A DNA stretch of 60,778 bases from Ruminococcus sp. AM36-2AA (GCF_003461955.1 NZ_QTYB01000009.1:1-60778), one strand, 5' to 3'. Counted from the first letter of the stretch, positions 25,521-34,582 are shown. Translations and numbers: made by a program. The notes: generated by a model from the letters alone, not told the origin.

Positions 25521-26174
25521 CTAAAACCCGAATTCTTCAAGAAACTCCATCGTAATTCCGGATTCTTTTTTCTCTTCTTCATTTTTTCTGATGCCAAGCA
25601 GTTTTTCTACATATTTTCCGATCACATCATTTTCCAGATTAACCAGATCCCCCGGCACCTTTTCCAAAAGGGTGGTTTCTTCTCCTGTATGTGGAATGAC
25701 CGACACCTGAAAACCAGCTTCATCAATCCTTGCAACCGTCAGGCTGATCCCATCAATACAAACGGATCCTTTTTCCACGATCAGATGCAAAATCTGTGGC
25801 GATGTCTCAATCGATACCCAGATGGCATTTTCTTCCCGGAGCATGGAACGTATCACGCCAGTCCCATCAATATGGCCGCTTACTATGTGTCCTCCGAACC
25901 TGCCGTCTGCAGCCATTGCACGTTCCAGGTTTACCTGGCTTCCGGCCTTGCAGCTTCCAAGACTGCTTCTTCTGATAGTCTCTGCCATCACATCGGCGGT
26001 AAATCCGTCCGGCTGGATCGACGTAACTGTCAGACACACACCATTCACCGCAATACTGTCACCGATCCTTGTTCCTTCCAGGACCTTCCGGGCTTTCACT
26101 GCCAGGATCCCTGATTCTCCTGTCAGCTGTATATAACGGACTTTTCCTTTCTCTTCTACGATTCCTGTAAACAT
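25521..26174 (-). CDS. ribE: Riboflavin synthase alpha chain
   Basis: Dismutates two 6,7-dimethyl-8-ribityllumazine molecules to riboflavin. The 217-aa product has two lumazine-binding repeats: one from MFTGIVEEKGK (1-97) with VNGVCLTV, the second from GGHIVSGHIDGTG (about 98-190) with IDGISLTV. The start at 26174 has GGAGG upstream and lies inside the 3-prime end of ribD, a 19-base overlap. The C-terminal tail is slightly longer than usual and charged. Confidence 0.96.
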   Translation of the reverse strand: MFTGIVEEKGKVRYIQLTGESGILAVKARKVLEGTRIGDSIAVNGVCLTVTSIQPDGFTADVMAETIRRSSLGSCKAGSQVNLERAMAADGRFGGHIVSGHIDGTGVIRSMLREENAIWVSIETSPQILHLIVEKGSVCIDGISLTVARIDEAGFQVSVIPHTGEETTLLEKVPGDLVNLENDVIGKYVEKLLGIRKNEEEKKESGITMEFLEEFGF

Positions 26175-27283
26175 GATTCCTCCTGTTTTTTCTCACACAC
26201 CTGACATCTTATCCGGATGTCCTCACCAATCTGGCAGATATCTGTATATTTCAGTTCCACTGCTTCAGACGGGAATTCAACTCCGATACCTTCTACCGGT
26301 GTCTTCCCGGCCACACCGCCAAACAGCTTTGGTGCCACAAAAGCCTGTACTTCCTTTACAATTCCGGCTCGCAGGGCACTGTCATTTAACGTACCGCCTC
26401 CTTCCAGGAGAATACTGTCAATGCCTTTGCTTCCAAGATCTGTCATCAGCTTCTTAAGGTCTATCTGATTCTTTTCATCCGGACAGTAAATGGTCTCAAC
26501 TCCCATGGTATGTAATATTTTTATTTTTTCTTCTGTATTTTTCTGATCTGCATAAGCCACGATCGTCCGGTACTTTTCCGCACTTTTTACGATCTGACTG
26601 TCCGGCGGGATCCTGAGCTTACTGTCGCACACAATCCTGACAGGACTTTTCCATCCTTCTACCCGGACGTTTAACATCGGATCATCTGCAAGCACAGTTC
26701 CAATGCCTGCCATAATTCCCATGTACTGATGCCGCATATGCTGTACTTCTTTTCGTGCCGCTTCTCCGGTTATCCATTTTGATGCTCCTGTCTTCGTTGC
26801 GATCTTCCCATCCAGTGTCATGGCATACTTCATCACTACATAAGGAGTCTTCATAGTAATATAATGAAAAAACACCGGATTCAGCTGATCACATTCTTCT
26901 CTCATAAAATCTTCAACTACTGTTACACCGGCTTCCCTTAACATCTGTACACCTTTTCCCGCCACTTTCGGATTCGGATCCCGGGAACCGATCACCACTT
27001 TTCTTATCTTCTGTTCAATGATCGCTTCCGTACATGGAGGTGTTTTTCCATGATGACAGCAAGGCTCAAGCGTAACATAAATCACCGCACCTTCTGCTGA
27101 TTCTGTAAGAGAAGCAATAGCATTACGTTCTGCATGAAGTTCTCCATACTTTTTATGATAGCCTTCCCCGATGATCCTTCCATCTTTTACGATCACTGCC
27201 CCTACCATCGGATTGGGATTCGTCCAACCTTCTCCTTTTTTAGCCAGCTGGATCGCTCGAAGCATATATTCCTGATCCGTCAT
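26156..27283 (-). CDS. ribD: Bifunctional pyrimidine deaminase/reductase
   Basis: Carries out deamination and then side-chain reduction of the pyrimidine intermediate. The 375-aa product has the zinc deaminase site HAERNAIAS and PCCHHGKTPPCTEAI (about residues 50-85), then the NADPH-dependent reductase domain from about 150 (YVVMKYAMTLDGKIATKTGASKWI and ILLEGGGTLNDSAL). First gene after the FMN riboswitch. AAGGA lies 6-7 bases before the start. The C-terminal extension is Cys-containing and overlaps ribE. Confidence 0.96.
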   Translation of the reverse strand: MTDQEYMLRAIQLAKKGEGWTNPNPMVGAVIVKDGRIIGEGYHKKYGELHAERNAIASLTESAEGAVIYVTLEPCCHHGKTPPCTEAIIEQKIRKVVIGSRDPNPKVAGKGVQMLREAGVTVVEDFMREECDQLNPVFFHYITMKTPYVVMKYAMTLDGKIATKTGASKWITGEAARKEVQHMRHQYMGIMAGIGTVLADDPMLNVRVEGWKSPVRIVCDSKLRIPPDSQIVKSAEKYRTIVAYADQKNTEEKIKILHTMGVETIYCPDEKNQIDLKKLMTDLGSKGIDSILLEGGGTLNDSALRAGIVKEVQAFVAPKLFGGVAGKTPVEGIGVEFPSEAVELKYTDICQIGEDIRIRCQVCEKKQEESCLQES

Positions 27284-27402
27284 TTTTATTCCTTCTTTCT
27301 TATTCCTGTTCTTTGCCTGGTAGGCCGAGGCTTTTAGCCCTGTGCAATCGGATTCACAGACAAGTGAGTGGTATATTTATTTCGAAAACGATGTACCAGA
27401 TA

Positions 27403-27432
27403 CAAAAAAATCCTGCAGAAATATCTGCAGGG
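27403..27432 (-). terminator. Second intrinsic terminator in the ribD leader
   Basis: CCTGCAG (27412-27418) and CTGCAGG (27425-27431) form a perfect 7-bp stem with a 6-base loop; the minus strand continues ATTTTTTT. It stands between the riboswitch-linked terminator and ribD, about 120 bases before the start codon. Confidence 0.75.
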
Positions 27433-27483
27433 TGGAATTGATCTGTTACATCTGATCGATAAATGAATGTCTGATTTCCTACA

Positions 27484-27520
27484 TAAAAAGCTCTGAAATG
27501 GATTACCATCTCAGAGCTCT
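27484..27520 (-). terminator. First intrinsic terminator (expression platform) after the FMN riboswitch
   Basis: Minus strand: AGAGCTCTGAGATGG pairs with CCATTTCAGAGCT around a short loop and runs into TTTTTATG. It follows the aptamer by about 40 bases and is the expected off-state terminator when FMN is bound. Confidence 0.85.
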
Positions 27521-27559
27521 GATACTACATTCATTCATACAAAAATCAACTGTACTATC

Positions 27560-27666
27560 ATCTTCTTCCATCCAGACTGTACTGTCGGCTCCGGAATCTC
27601 ACCGGATCATGCCTTTCGGCTCGCGGGCTCTACCGCCGGTAGGGAATCACACCCTGCCCTGAAGAT
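27560..27666 (-). ncRNA. FMN riboswitch (RFN element)
   Basis: The conserved RFN core is plain on the minus strand: P1 ATCTTC/GAAGAT, AGGGCAGGGTG, ATTCCCTACCGGCGGTA, GAGCCCGCGAGCC, ATGATCCGGTGAGATTCCGG and CCGACAGTACAGTCTGGATG. It binds FMN and lowers expression of ribD-ribE-ribBA-ribH. Confidence 0.97.
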
Positions 27667-27678
27667 ATCTTTTTGTTT

Positions 27679-27707
27679 ATTTTAATACTTTATCTGTTAT
27701 TTGTAAA
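27679..27707 (-). promoter_or_regulatory. Promoter of the riboflavin operon
   Basis: Minus strand: TTTACA (27702-27707), 17 bases, TAAAAT (27679-27684). Transcription would start just ahead of the aptamer P1 stem. From 27708 to 27859 there is only a weak hairpin (AGGCAC/GTGCCT, about 27808-27845) that may end the small gene upstream. Confidence 0.7.
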
Positions 27708-27859
27708 GCGGAATTTTTATTTTACTCATTCCATGCGGAATATTAATTACTGGCAGGCAATCGTCGTATTACTATTCTCAGGCTTTGGTTGACAAACAGG
27801 CACGCAGGCAATGACCGATGGCCAGCACACAGAGCCTGTGCCTTGGAAGATGAATTTTT

Positions 27860-28126
27860 TTATCTGCAGTTTACTATTGCTTTTTGGGCAGCAGCAAAAT
27901 CTTTTTCTAGTACATAAATACATGTTGTTTCATTCTTATGATCAATTCCCGATGCAAAAGTATGATAAAAAATCAAGAAAAAAAGATTATTGATAAATGT
28001 TCTTTTTTTCAATCTCGTTTCGTAAAGAATATTATTTTCATTCAACGCTTGTGTTAACCGCACGAGATGATCCATATTATCAGTTTCACATAATTTAATT
28101 TTTCCATTATCCTGGGTATATTTCAT
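27860..28126 (-). CDS. Small uncharacterised protein, DUF2007-like
   Basis: An 88-aa product. The pattern of a short beta strand, a helix (MDHLVRLTQALNENNI), a hydrophobic middle (NNLFFLIFYHTF) and a closing CIYVLEKDFAAAQKAIV resembles small DUF2007-type domains, where the final strand and helix read V-x-x-x-D-x-x-x-A. The start is ATG 28126 because GGAG lies 6 bases upstream; an upstream frame to 28207 crosses a GCCGCC/GGCGGC hairpin and is not credible. The gene sits alone between the riboflavin operon and tsf. Base use looks more AT-rich than its neighbours. Confidence 0.45.
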   Translation of the reverse strand: MKYTQDNGKIKLCETDNMDHLVRLTQALNENNILYETRLKKRTFINNLFFLIFYHTFASGIDHKNETTCIYVLEKDFAAAQKAIVNCR

Positions 28127-28325
28127 AAAAATCTCCATTCCGCCGCCTTTGGCTGGCGGCACAAATAGTGAGGAATTATAAGCGGAAACAGGCGCAGGCC
28201 GTGACATTTAGGCGTTTTGAAAGTATCGATTATCTCTGTCAATGCATGAGCATACTTATTTTGATGTGGCTGGAAGAACCAGAGAATATATTTGACAGAG
28301 TGTCCAAGATATTTGGATAAAGAAA
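28127..28325. other. Intergenic stretch with two inverted repeats
   Basis: A GCCGCC/GGCGGC hairpin lies at about 28139-28158 directly upstream of the small gene. CTCTGTCAA (28234-28242) and TTGACAGAG (28292-28300) form a perfect 9-bp inverted repeat with a 49-base spacer, so TTGACA occurs facing each way. No convincing -10 boxes and no full gene were found; short broken reading frames suggest a decayed sequence. Confidence 0.35.
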
Positions 28326-28366
28326 ACCGATGGCTTTGACTGTTATCAATCTACACCATCGGCTTT
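28322..28366 (-). terminator. Terminator of the rpsB-tsf operon
   Basis: Minus strand: AAGCCGATGG pairs with CCATCGGTTT over about 8 bp and continues TTTTCTTT, about 65 bases after the tsf stop. The loop is about 22 bases. Confidence 0.7.
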
Positions 28367-28431
28367 CAAGGTTTTTAAATACTTAAATTCAGACTTATTA
28401 AAATAATATAATGAAAACTTAAGTTAATGGA

Positions 28432-29370
28432 TTATTTACCCATCTGTTTTGCAACTTCCTCAGCGAAGTTCTCTTCTTTCTTCTCAAGACCATCGCCTGT
28501 CTCGTAGCGAACGAAGCCTTTGATCTGGATCTTAGCGCCGTTCTCTTTTGCTACCTGCTCTACGTATTTGGCAACGGACTGTTTTCCGTCCTCTGCTTTT
28601 ACGTATGTCTGGTCAAGAAGGCAGATCTCTTTAAGCTCTTTCTTGATACGTCCTGTGATCATTCCCTCGATAACCTTAGCCGGTTTCTGGGACTCCTTCG
28701 GATCGTTCTGGATCTGAGCCATAAGGATCTCTTTCTCATGCTCGATGTAGTCAGCGCTTACTTCCTTGTCGCTTGTGTACTGCGGTTTCAGAGCTGCGAT
28801 CTGCATAGCTACGTTCTTAGCCATCTCTTTAACAGCATCGTTAACAACATCTGTCTCAACGTCTACAAGAACGCCGATCTTTCCACCCATATGTGTGTAG
28901 GAAGCGATGAATCCGTTCTGCTCCTCAACCTGAGCAAATCTACGGATGTTCATGTTCTCGCCGATTACTGCGATCTGAGCTGCAAGAGCCTCTTTTACAG
29001 TCTTAGTTGTATCAAGTGCCCATGCCTCAGCAAGGAAAGCATCGATATCAGCTGCTGTTGTGTTAAGTGCCTGTGCTGCAACATCTGCAACATAGCCCTG
29101 GAACTTCTCGTTCTTTGCAACGAAGTCTGTCTCAGCATTAACCTCAACAACGACTGCTTTCTTTCCATCCTCTGTTACCAGAGTTTTGCAAAGACCCTCT
29201 GCTGCGATACGGCTTGCTTTCTTCTGTGCTGTAGCAAGACCCTTCTCACGCAGAAACTCAACTGCTTTATCCATATCACCATCTGTAGATGTAAGAGCTT
29301 TCTTACAATCCATCATTCCGGCGCCGGTCATCTCTCTTAACTCTTTTACCTGTGCTGCTGTAATAGCCAT
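28432..29370 (-). CDS. tsf: Translation elongation factor Ts
   Basis: Guanine nucleotide exchange factor for EF-Tu. The 312-aa product begins with the UBA-like MAITAAQVKELREMTGAGMMDCKKAL and continues with the core VVVEVNAETDFVAKNEKF. GGAGG lies 9 bases before the start. It follows rpsB by 36 bases, the universal rpsB-tsf order. Length is typical. Confidence 0.98.
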   Translation of the reverse strand: MAITAAQVKELREMTGAGMMDCKKALTSTDGDMDKAVEFLREKGLATAQKKASRIAAEGLCKTLVTEDGKKAVVVEVNAETDFVAKNEKFQGYVADVAAQALNTTAADIDAFLAEAWALDTTKTVKEALAAQIAVIGENMNIRRFAQVEEQNGFIASYTHMGGKIGVLVDVETDVVNDAVKEMAKNVAMQIAALKPQYTSDKEVSADYIEHEKEILMAQIQNDPKESQKPAKVIEGMITGRIKKELKEICLLDQTYVKAEDGKQSVAKYVEQVAKENGAKIQIKGFVRYETGDGLEKKEENFAEEVAKQMGK

Positions 29371-29406
29371 TGTTCGTTTCCTCCTGAAATATTCTGTTTA
29401 TACGAA

Positions 29407-30150
29407 TTATTCCTCTGTAGCTGCAAACTCCTCAGACTCAGCCTCGATCTCGCCATCTGCCTCAGCAGTTCCCTGCTTAGCCTCGATAACAGCGTCAGCC
29501 ATCTTGGAAACGATGAGTTTTACTGCACGGATAGCATCGTCATTTCCCGGGATCACATAGTCAAGCTCTTCCGGATCACAGTTAGTATCGCAGATACCGA
29601 TAAGCGGGATTCCAAGTGTATGAGCCTCCTGTACGCAGATTCTCTCTTTCTTAGGATCTACGATAAAGATAGCATCCGGGATTCTCTTCATCTCTTTGAT
29701 TCCGCCAAGGTTCTTCTGAAGCTTAACAAGCTCTTTACGAAGCTCGATAACCTCTTTCTTAGGAAGTACGTCGAATGTTCCGTCAGCTTCCATTGTCTCG
29801 ATCTCTTTCAGTCTTGCGATACGGCTCTGGATTGTCTTGAAGTTTGTAAGCATACCACCAAGCCATCTCTCATTTACGAAGAACTCTCCACAGCGCTCTG
29901 CCTCTGTACGGATAGCATCCTGAGCCTGTTTCTTAGTTCCTACGAAAAGGATGTGTCCACCGTTGGCAACGATATCTGCTACTGCATTGTAAGCATCGTC
30001 AACCATTCCTACAGACTGCTGAAGATCGATGATATAGATACCATTTCTCTCTGTGTAGATGTACGGAGCCATTTTAGGGTTCCATCTTCTTGTCTGATGT
30101 CCGAAATGAACACCTGCCTCTAAAAGCTGCTTCATTGAAATAACGCTCAT
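29407..30150 (-). CDS. rpsB: 30S ribosomal protein S2
   Basis: Small-subunit ribosomal protein that contacts S1 and the 16S head-body junction. The 247-aa product has [52 protein letters not shown] and [12 protein letters not shown], all family markers, and an acidic C-terminal tail rich in Glu. AAAGGAG lies 7 bases before the start. It leads the rpsB-tsf operon with a folded leader upstream. Confidence 0.98.
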   Translation of the reverse strand: MSVISMKQLLEAGVHFGHQTRRWNPKMAPYIYTERNGIYIIDLQQSVGMVDDAYNAVADIVANGGHILFVGTKKQAQDAIRTEAERCGEFFVNERWLGGMLTNFKTIQSRIARLKEIETMEADGTFDVLPKKEVIELRKELVKLQKNLGGIKEMKRIPDAIFIVDPKKERICVQEAHTLGIPLIGICDTNCDPEELDYVIPGNDDAIRAVKLIVSKMADAVIEAKQGTAEADGEIEAESEEFAATEE

Positions 30151-30178
30151 GTCTTTTCTCCTTTTTGGTTAAATTCTT

Positions 30179-30249
30179 CCGCACAGGTCGCCTTCTCTCT
30201 GGACCCATCCTCACACCGTAGGGCACCATCCTTATAGAATCGCCGTGCG
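30179..30249 (-). promoter_or_regulatory. Candidate folded leader of rpsB
   Basis: Minus strand: CGCACGG (plus 30243-30249) can pair with CCTGTGCGG (plus 30179-30187) with one bulge, enclosing about 55 G-rich bases. It lies between the promoter and the start codon, as expected for a ribosomal protein autoregulatory leader. No family match is claimed. Confidence 0.4.
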
Positions 30250-30271
30250 TGCTTATTTTTGCAACTTCTGA

Positions 30272-30301
30272 ATTATAGCATAGGAAATCCCCTTATGTAA
30301 A
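30272..30301 (-). promoter_or_regulatory. Promoter of rpsB-tsf
   Basis: Minus strand: TTTACA (30296-30301), 18 bases, extended TGC-TATAAT (-10 at 30272-30277). The -35 box lies in the loop of the terminator hairpin of the upstream pseudouridine synthase gene. Confidence 0.7.
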
Positions 30302-30312
30302 GGGGATTTTTC
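30283..30312. terminator. Hairpin terminator between pseudouridine synthase gene and rpsB
   Basis: AAATCCCC (30285-30292) and GGGGATTT (30302-30309) form a perfect stem with a 9-base loop. T-runs are short on the minus strand (TTT) and longer on the plus strand (TTTTT). It overlaps the rpsB promoter. Confidence 0.6.
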
Positions 30313-30329
30313 CAATTTTTTTCTGTTTT

Positions 30330-31097
30330 TCAGCGGTTCCCGGCAGATTTCAGAAGCTCTAGCTCTTTTTCGGTGAGCAGACGATATTTTCCTGTCGGAA
30401 GATCCGCCGGGAGCGCCAGTGGTCCCATGGAAAGCCTTTTGAGATAGGTAACTTTTTTTCCCAGTGCTTCCATCATCCGTTTCACCTGATGAAATTTTCC
30501 TTCATGGATGGTAAGGCGGATCTCGGATTCCCATCTCTTACCGTTTTCCTCCGATCCTGTGTCGGATTCCCAGGTGGAAAGGATCTCAAGCCTTGCCGGG
30601 CGTGTGAGATCCTTTTCCCCGATATCCACTCCTTCTGCCAGCGCCCTGGCATCTTCTTCTGTCACTTTTCCGGATACCTTTGCATAGTAAGTCTTATCCA
30701 CGTGTTTCTTCGGAGAAAGAAGCTCATGTGCAAGAGGACCGTCGTCTGTGATCAGAAGGAAACCTTCTGTATCTTTATCCAGACGCCCTACCGGAAAAAG
30801 TCCCTTTCTTCTATCTTTCTCTTCAATATAGTCGAGAACCGTTTTATCTCTGGAGTCCTCCGTTGCGCTGACACAGCCTGCCGGCTTGTTAAAAAGATAG
30901 TATACATATTCCGATGCAGCATGGATTTCCTGCCCGTTCATAACCACCTGATCTTCTTTTGTTACTTTCAGTTCCGGTTTCTTCACAGATTTCCCGTTAA
31001 CCTCTACCTGACCCTTCTGTATGTATTTTTTTACCTCGCTTCGTGTACCTGCGCCGGCATCTGCCAGAAATTTATCCAGCCGGACTGGTTTTTCCAT
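30330..31097 (-). CDS. RsuA/RluB family rRNA pseudouridine synthase
   Basis: A 255-aa pseudouridine synthase: an N-terminal S4 RNA-binding domain (VRLDKFLADAGAGTRSEVKKYI, about residues 5-26) and a catalytic domain with LFPVGRLDKDTEGFLLIT holding the active Asp, then EGKFHQVKRMMEALG. It modifies either 16S position 516 or a 23S site; the family cannot be split by eye. The start overlaps the ABC permease stop as TAATG, with GGGAGG upstream. The C-terminus is slightly extended. Confidence 0.92.
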   Translation of the reverse strand: MEKPVRLDKFLADAGAGTRSEVKKYIQKGQVEVNGKSVKKPELKVTKEDQVVMNGQEIHAASEYVYYLFNKPAGCVSATEDSRDKTVLDYIEEKDRRKGLFPVGRLDKDTEGFLLITDDGPLAHELLSPKKHVDKTYYAKVSGKVTEEDARALAEGVDIGEKDLTRPARLEILSTWESDTGSEENGKRWESEIRLTIHEGKFHQVKRMMEALGKKVTYLKRLSMGPLALPADLPTGKYRLLTEKELELLKSAGNR

Positions 31098-33280
31098 TAA
31101 TCATTTACCTCCCATTCTGTTACATGGGCTGCCTTTGCATCTGCTCTGATGAAATCCGGGATTTCACCGGCAAATGTCATATAAAGTCCGGAATCCCCGT
31201 CGGTGCTCTCCTGTCCTTCCAAAACCACTTCCATTGTGACATCTGCATTCCAGATAGTCCATCCGTTTACCAGCTGTGATGGGCGGATACACTTTTTCAG
31301 GGTTTCCAGCTGTTCCTTTTTATCGTAACGGACTTTATAACCGTTCTCTGTTTCTTCAAGATCCGAAACAGGCTCAATGTCGGAAAAAACCTCATCATCT
31401 TCGCCGGCAGCTTCGGAGCTGAAGTAATAAACATCAATATACTCAACAGACAGCTCATCCATGGAAAGAGGATATCCTGTTTCTTCCAAAATTGCAAGTG
31501 TTCTCTTATATGCCGGATACACCAGAACGGAGGTAGACACCCTCTCTCCTTCCTGAACAGCCGGTACATTCATTCCCCATTCATCCATGTATCCTTCTGA
31601 CGGAATTCCCGCATAATCGAACATCAGCATTGCGCATGGCTGGTCTTTTACTGTCTGACCGCCGTTTTCCAAAATGTCCTTTCTCAGCGCCTCTGCCAGC
31701 GCCTGACGCTTCTCTGCATTTTTCTCAAATAATGTTTGAATATCTCCGTCACAGAAAGTACCGGTGACCTCTTTCAGATACTGTTTGTCCAGCTGGAAAA
31801 ATGAATATCTGTCTTCTTTCCATGTCTGCTCATCATACAGGGCTTCCATAAGATTCTGTGCCTGTGCAGAGGATACAATATAACCTCTGCATACACTGAA
31901 TCCCTGTTTATTTATGTAGCGCACATACACGCGCCTTCCTGATTTTTTTCCTTTTTCATTCTGAAGCCTGATATCCTCCAGACTGTTATATAATGCTTTA
32001 CTTTTCATCACCGGCTGATCCAGCAGACCAGAACTATTGTCTGAGGTGGCAGTATACCGGATCTTATAGATTCCGTCTTCTTTTTTTTCCACATTGCAAA
32101 GCTGCTCTGTATATGAAAGATTGCTTACATTTATCACAACTCCCTGAAGATTGTCATAGGCCGGAAAATAACTGTCATATCCCAGAAGATCCATTTTCAT
32201 GGTCAGCGCACAGATTGCCACAACACCTCCAAAGATCATAAGCTGCACTTTTCTGCGGAAAAATCTGCGAAAATCCATTTCATAGATCACTTCCAAAATT
32301 CCATGGACCAGGATCGTTCCCAGTATCATTCCGAAGATCCACCATGCTGTTTTGGATGAATCTTCCGGAATCATATAAAAGATCAGACCGATCCCCAGTC
32401 CGGATGGTATTGTGATCAGGGCACTTAAGACCGGCTCCATCCAGGTATATACCAGAGCTTTTCCGGTATTCTCTGACCTTCGTCTGCAAAATGCCATCCA
32501 GGAAAGTGCTGCCATGATAAACAGCGTAAGGATCAGTATCAACAACTGCTTTCCAAAGCTTCCGCTGCTGTATCTATCTATAAAGCTTACGATCACCATA
32601 AGAGGAGATCCCAGATTCCGCACTGCTGCCAGAATTCCGTAACTGCCCTCGTACCAGGTATCAAAAAATAAATGTCCGCTTAACTGCAGCATCACTGCCA
32701 GAATGATACTGTAGGTAAACAATCCTGCCCATGCAAGGGCTCCCATCAGCATGGTACCGGTGCAGGCGATCACCAGCACTGTGGAAAAATACACCAGAAG
32801 ATACATCAGGAGATGGAGCACCAGCAGGATCAGTGCCTTTTTCATAATAGAAAGGCTGTAATATCCTCTGGCTGCCCCGATGCATACCGCAGCAAATTCC
32901 ATGATCACATATGGCACCAGATAATAAAGAACAGCCAACAATACTCTGTGCAGAAACAGTGCACTTCGCTTTACCGGAAGGCTGTGATAGAAATCCACTT
33001 TTCTCGGGGAATACAGATACCAGAAGCCGCTTACTGCTGCAAAAAATGCTGTTACCGCAGCCACAGCTGCTCCCATTGTGAGAAAGTCACTGCTCCACAG
33101 GCTGGAATACAGATAGGAAAGCTGACTCTGAGTATAACTGCGCTCATTCCATTTTCCTATCAAAATAAGTTCCGCTACCGGAAATGCAAGGAGAAATGCG
33201 ATCATGGCAAATGCCGGGATCCATCTTTGTCCTTTAGAAGAAGATTTCATATACTCACTGGAATAAATTTTTGACTTCAT
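31097..33280 (-). CDS. ABC-2 type transporter permease
   Basis: A 727-aa membrane protein. About ten to twelve hydrophobic segments lie in residues 20-380 (for example IPAFAMIAFLLAFPVAELIL), with VDFYHSLPVKRSALFLHR after the second helix, a segment typical of the permeases of Clostridia antibiotic-responsive exporters. A C-terminal region of about 330 residues is likely extracytoplasmic. GGAGGTGG precedes the start at 33280, which overlaps the ATPase stop. With the ATPase and a YtrA-type GntR it forms a Ytr-like cassette, usually linked to cell-wall-active antibiotics. Substrate unknown. Confidence 0.85.
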   Translation of the reverse strand: MKSKIYSSEYMKSSSKGQRWIPAFAMIAFLLAFPVAELILIGKWNERSYTQSQLSYLYSSLWSSDFLTMGAAVAAVTAFFAAVSGFWYLYSPRKVDFYHSLPVKRSALFLHRVLLAVLYYLVPYVIMEFAAVCIGAARGYYSLSIMKKALILLVLHLLMYLLVYFSTVLVIACTGTMLMGALAWAGLFTYSIILAVMLQLSGHLFFDTWYEGSYGILAAVRNLGSPLMVIVSFIDRYSSGSFGKQLLILILTLFIMAALSWMAFCRRRSENTGKALVYTWMEPVLSALITIPSGLGIGLIFYMIPEDSSKTAWWIFGMILGTILVHGILEVIYEMDFRRFFRRKVQLMIFGGVVAICALTMKMDLLGYDSYFPAYDNLQGVVINVSNLSYTEQLCNVEKKEDGIYKIRYTATSDNSSGLLDQPVMKSKALYNSLEDIRLQNEKGKKSGRRVYVRYINKQGFSVCRGYIVSSAQAQNLMEALYDEQTWKEDRYSFFQLDKQYLKEVTGTFCDGDIQTLFEKNAEKRQALAEALRKDILENGGQTVKDQPCAMLMFDYAGIPSEGYMDEWGMNVPAVQEGERVSTSVLVYPAYKRTLAILEETGYPLSMDELSVEYIDVYYFSSEAAGEDDEVFSDIEPVSDLEETENGYKVRYDKKEQLETLKKCIRPSQLVNGWTIWNADVTMEVVLEGQESTDGDSGLYMTFAGEIPDFIRADAKAAHVTEWEVND

Positions 33281-34157
33281 AGCCTGCCACCTCCGTTTCG
33301 CTGATAAATATTTCTTCCAGAGTCAGTGGGAGCACTTCGCAGAAAAGAGGATTTTTTGCCTGTATCTTCTCCATGATCTCTCTTCTTGTTCCCCTTGCAG
33401 TAATAAGCAGCAGGGAGCCCTGATGCTCTGTTTTCAAAACCTCCAGCTCTTTCTTTAATTCTTCTTCTTTCTTTTTGTCAGTAAGTACACACTGGATCTT
33501 ATGGATGTGGAATTTCATATCCTCCAGATCTCTAGAAAGGAGAATTCCTCCCTGATGAAGAAGCCCGATGTGATCGCAGATATCTTCCAGCTCACGGAGA
33601 TTATGGGAAGCGATCACCGGCGTAAATTCACGACTCATGATCTCCGATGCAAAAATACTTTTTACTGCCTGGCGCATTACCGGGTCCAGGCCATCAAAGG
33701 TTTCATCACAAAACAGATATTTCGTTCCTGTACTGATTCCCAGGATCACCAGAAGTTGTTTCTTCATTCCCTTGGAAAAAGTGCTGATTTTTCGTTTTCC
33801 ATCCAGATGAAACTGCTTCATCATTGTCTCAAAACGTGCCTGCTGAAATCTCGGATAAATACAACGGTAAAATTCTGCCATGTCCAGAGCATTGTAATTT
33901 GCCGGAATATATGCATCGTCCGGGATGTAGAAAAAATGCTCTTTGATCCTTTCATTTTCAAAAACCGGTTCTTCATCCATCAGCACCTCTCCTCTGTCCT
34001 GACGGATGATCCCGGCCATGATACGGAGCAGAGTACTTTTTCCCGCACCGTTGGAACCGATCAGTCCAAAAACCTCCCGTTCCCCGATATCCATGGTGAC
34101 CTTATTTACTGCCTGTATCTTACCAAAAGCTTTGCTGCAGTTTTTTATCTCAATCAT
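33255..34157 (-). CDS. ABC transporter ATP-binding protein
   Basis: A 300-aa ATPase. Walker A is GLIGSNGAGKSTLLRIM (about residues 32-48), the signature is FSKGMKKQLLVILGIS, Walker B is KYLFCDETFDGLDP, and the switch His is in PVIASHNLRELEDICDHIG. The C-terminal 80 residues are the extension usual for ABC-2 exporters. It overlaps GntR by 8 bases at its start and the permease at its end, so the three genes are coupled. Confidence 0.95.
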   Translation of the reverse strand: MIEIKNCSKAFGKIQAVNKVTMDIGEREVFGLIGSNGAGKSTLLRIMAGIIRQDRGEVLMDEEPVFENERIKEHFFYIPDDAYIPANYNALDMAEFYRCIYPRFQQARFETMMKQFHLDGKRKISTFSKGMKKQLLVILGISTGTKYLFCDETFDGLDPVMRQAVKSIFASEIMSREFTPVIASHNLRELEDICDHIGLLHQGGILLSRDLEDMKFHIHKIQCVLTDKKKEEELKKELEVLKTEHQGSLLLITARGTRREIMEKIQAKNPLFCEVLPLTLEEIFISETEVAGYEVKNLFQ

Positions 34158-34524
34158 TGTTTCCCTCCTTATAGCATAAGCGGATCACACCGATCATTTC
34201 TTCCTCCCCTACTCCCAGAGCCATTCCCTTTTCTGTGATCTTTTTCAGCTCACTTAAGGTTTCTTCCATACCGATCTGCCTGATCCTGCTGCTGTCTGTG
34301 ACAAAACTGCCTTTTCCTTTCACCGGATAGATCAGCCCCTGCTGCTCCAGTTCCATATATGCCCGCTGGATGGTATTGGGATTGATGGATAATTCCACGG
34401 CCAGCTGCCGCACAGACGGCATCTTGGAAGATGGCTCCACAGCTCCTGACAGGATCAGCATCCGGAATTTCTCTACGATCTGCTCGTAAATGGGACGGCT
34501 GTCCTGATAGTCCAAGAATAACAT
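34150..34524 (-). CDS. GntR family transcriptional regulator, YtrA type
   Basis: A 124-aa repressor: an N-terminal winged helix (YEQIVEKFRMLILSGAVEPSSKMPSVRQLAVELSIN is the recognition region, with NPNTIQRAYMELEQQGLI) and only a short C-terminal helical part, the mark of the YtrA subfamily. The start is ATG 34524 with AAAGGAG 6 bases upstream; a longer frame to 34710 runs back through the promoter and is rejected. A perfect palindrome sits just after the -10 box, so autoregulation is likely. Confidence 0.93.
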   Translation of the reverse strand: MLFLDYQDSRPIYEQIVEKFRMLILSGAVEPSSKMPSVRQLAVELSINPNTIQRAYMELEQQGLIYPVKGKGSFVTDSSRIRQIGMEETLSELKKITEKGMALGVGEEEMIGVIRLCYKEGNND

Positions 34525-34558
34525 ACGACGCTCCTTTCTCTGTAATCTGTGTATTAAG

Positions 34559-34579
34559 TGTATTAATTCTTTTAATACA
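34559..34579. promoter_or_regulatory. Operator palindrome for the YtrA-type regulator
   Basis: TGTATTAA-N5-TTAATACA is a perfect 21-base palindrome placed directly downstream of the -10 box (34583-34588), over the expected transcription start. Confidence 0.75.
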
Positions 34580-34582
34580 GTT

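Noticed and set aside
28237..28400. Short plus-strand reading frames as a gene remnant
   Set aside because: Frames are short and broken, with no recognisable protein; listed only as an intergenic stretch.
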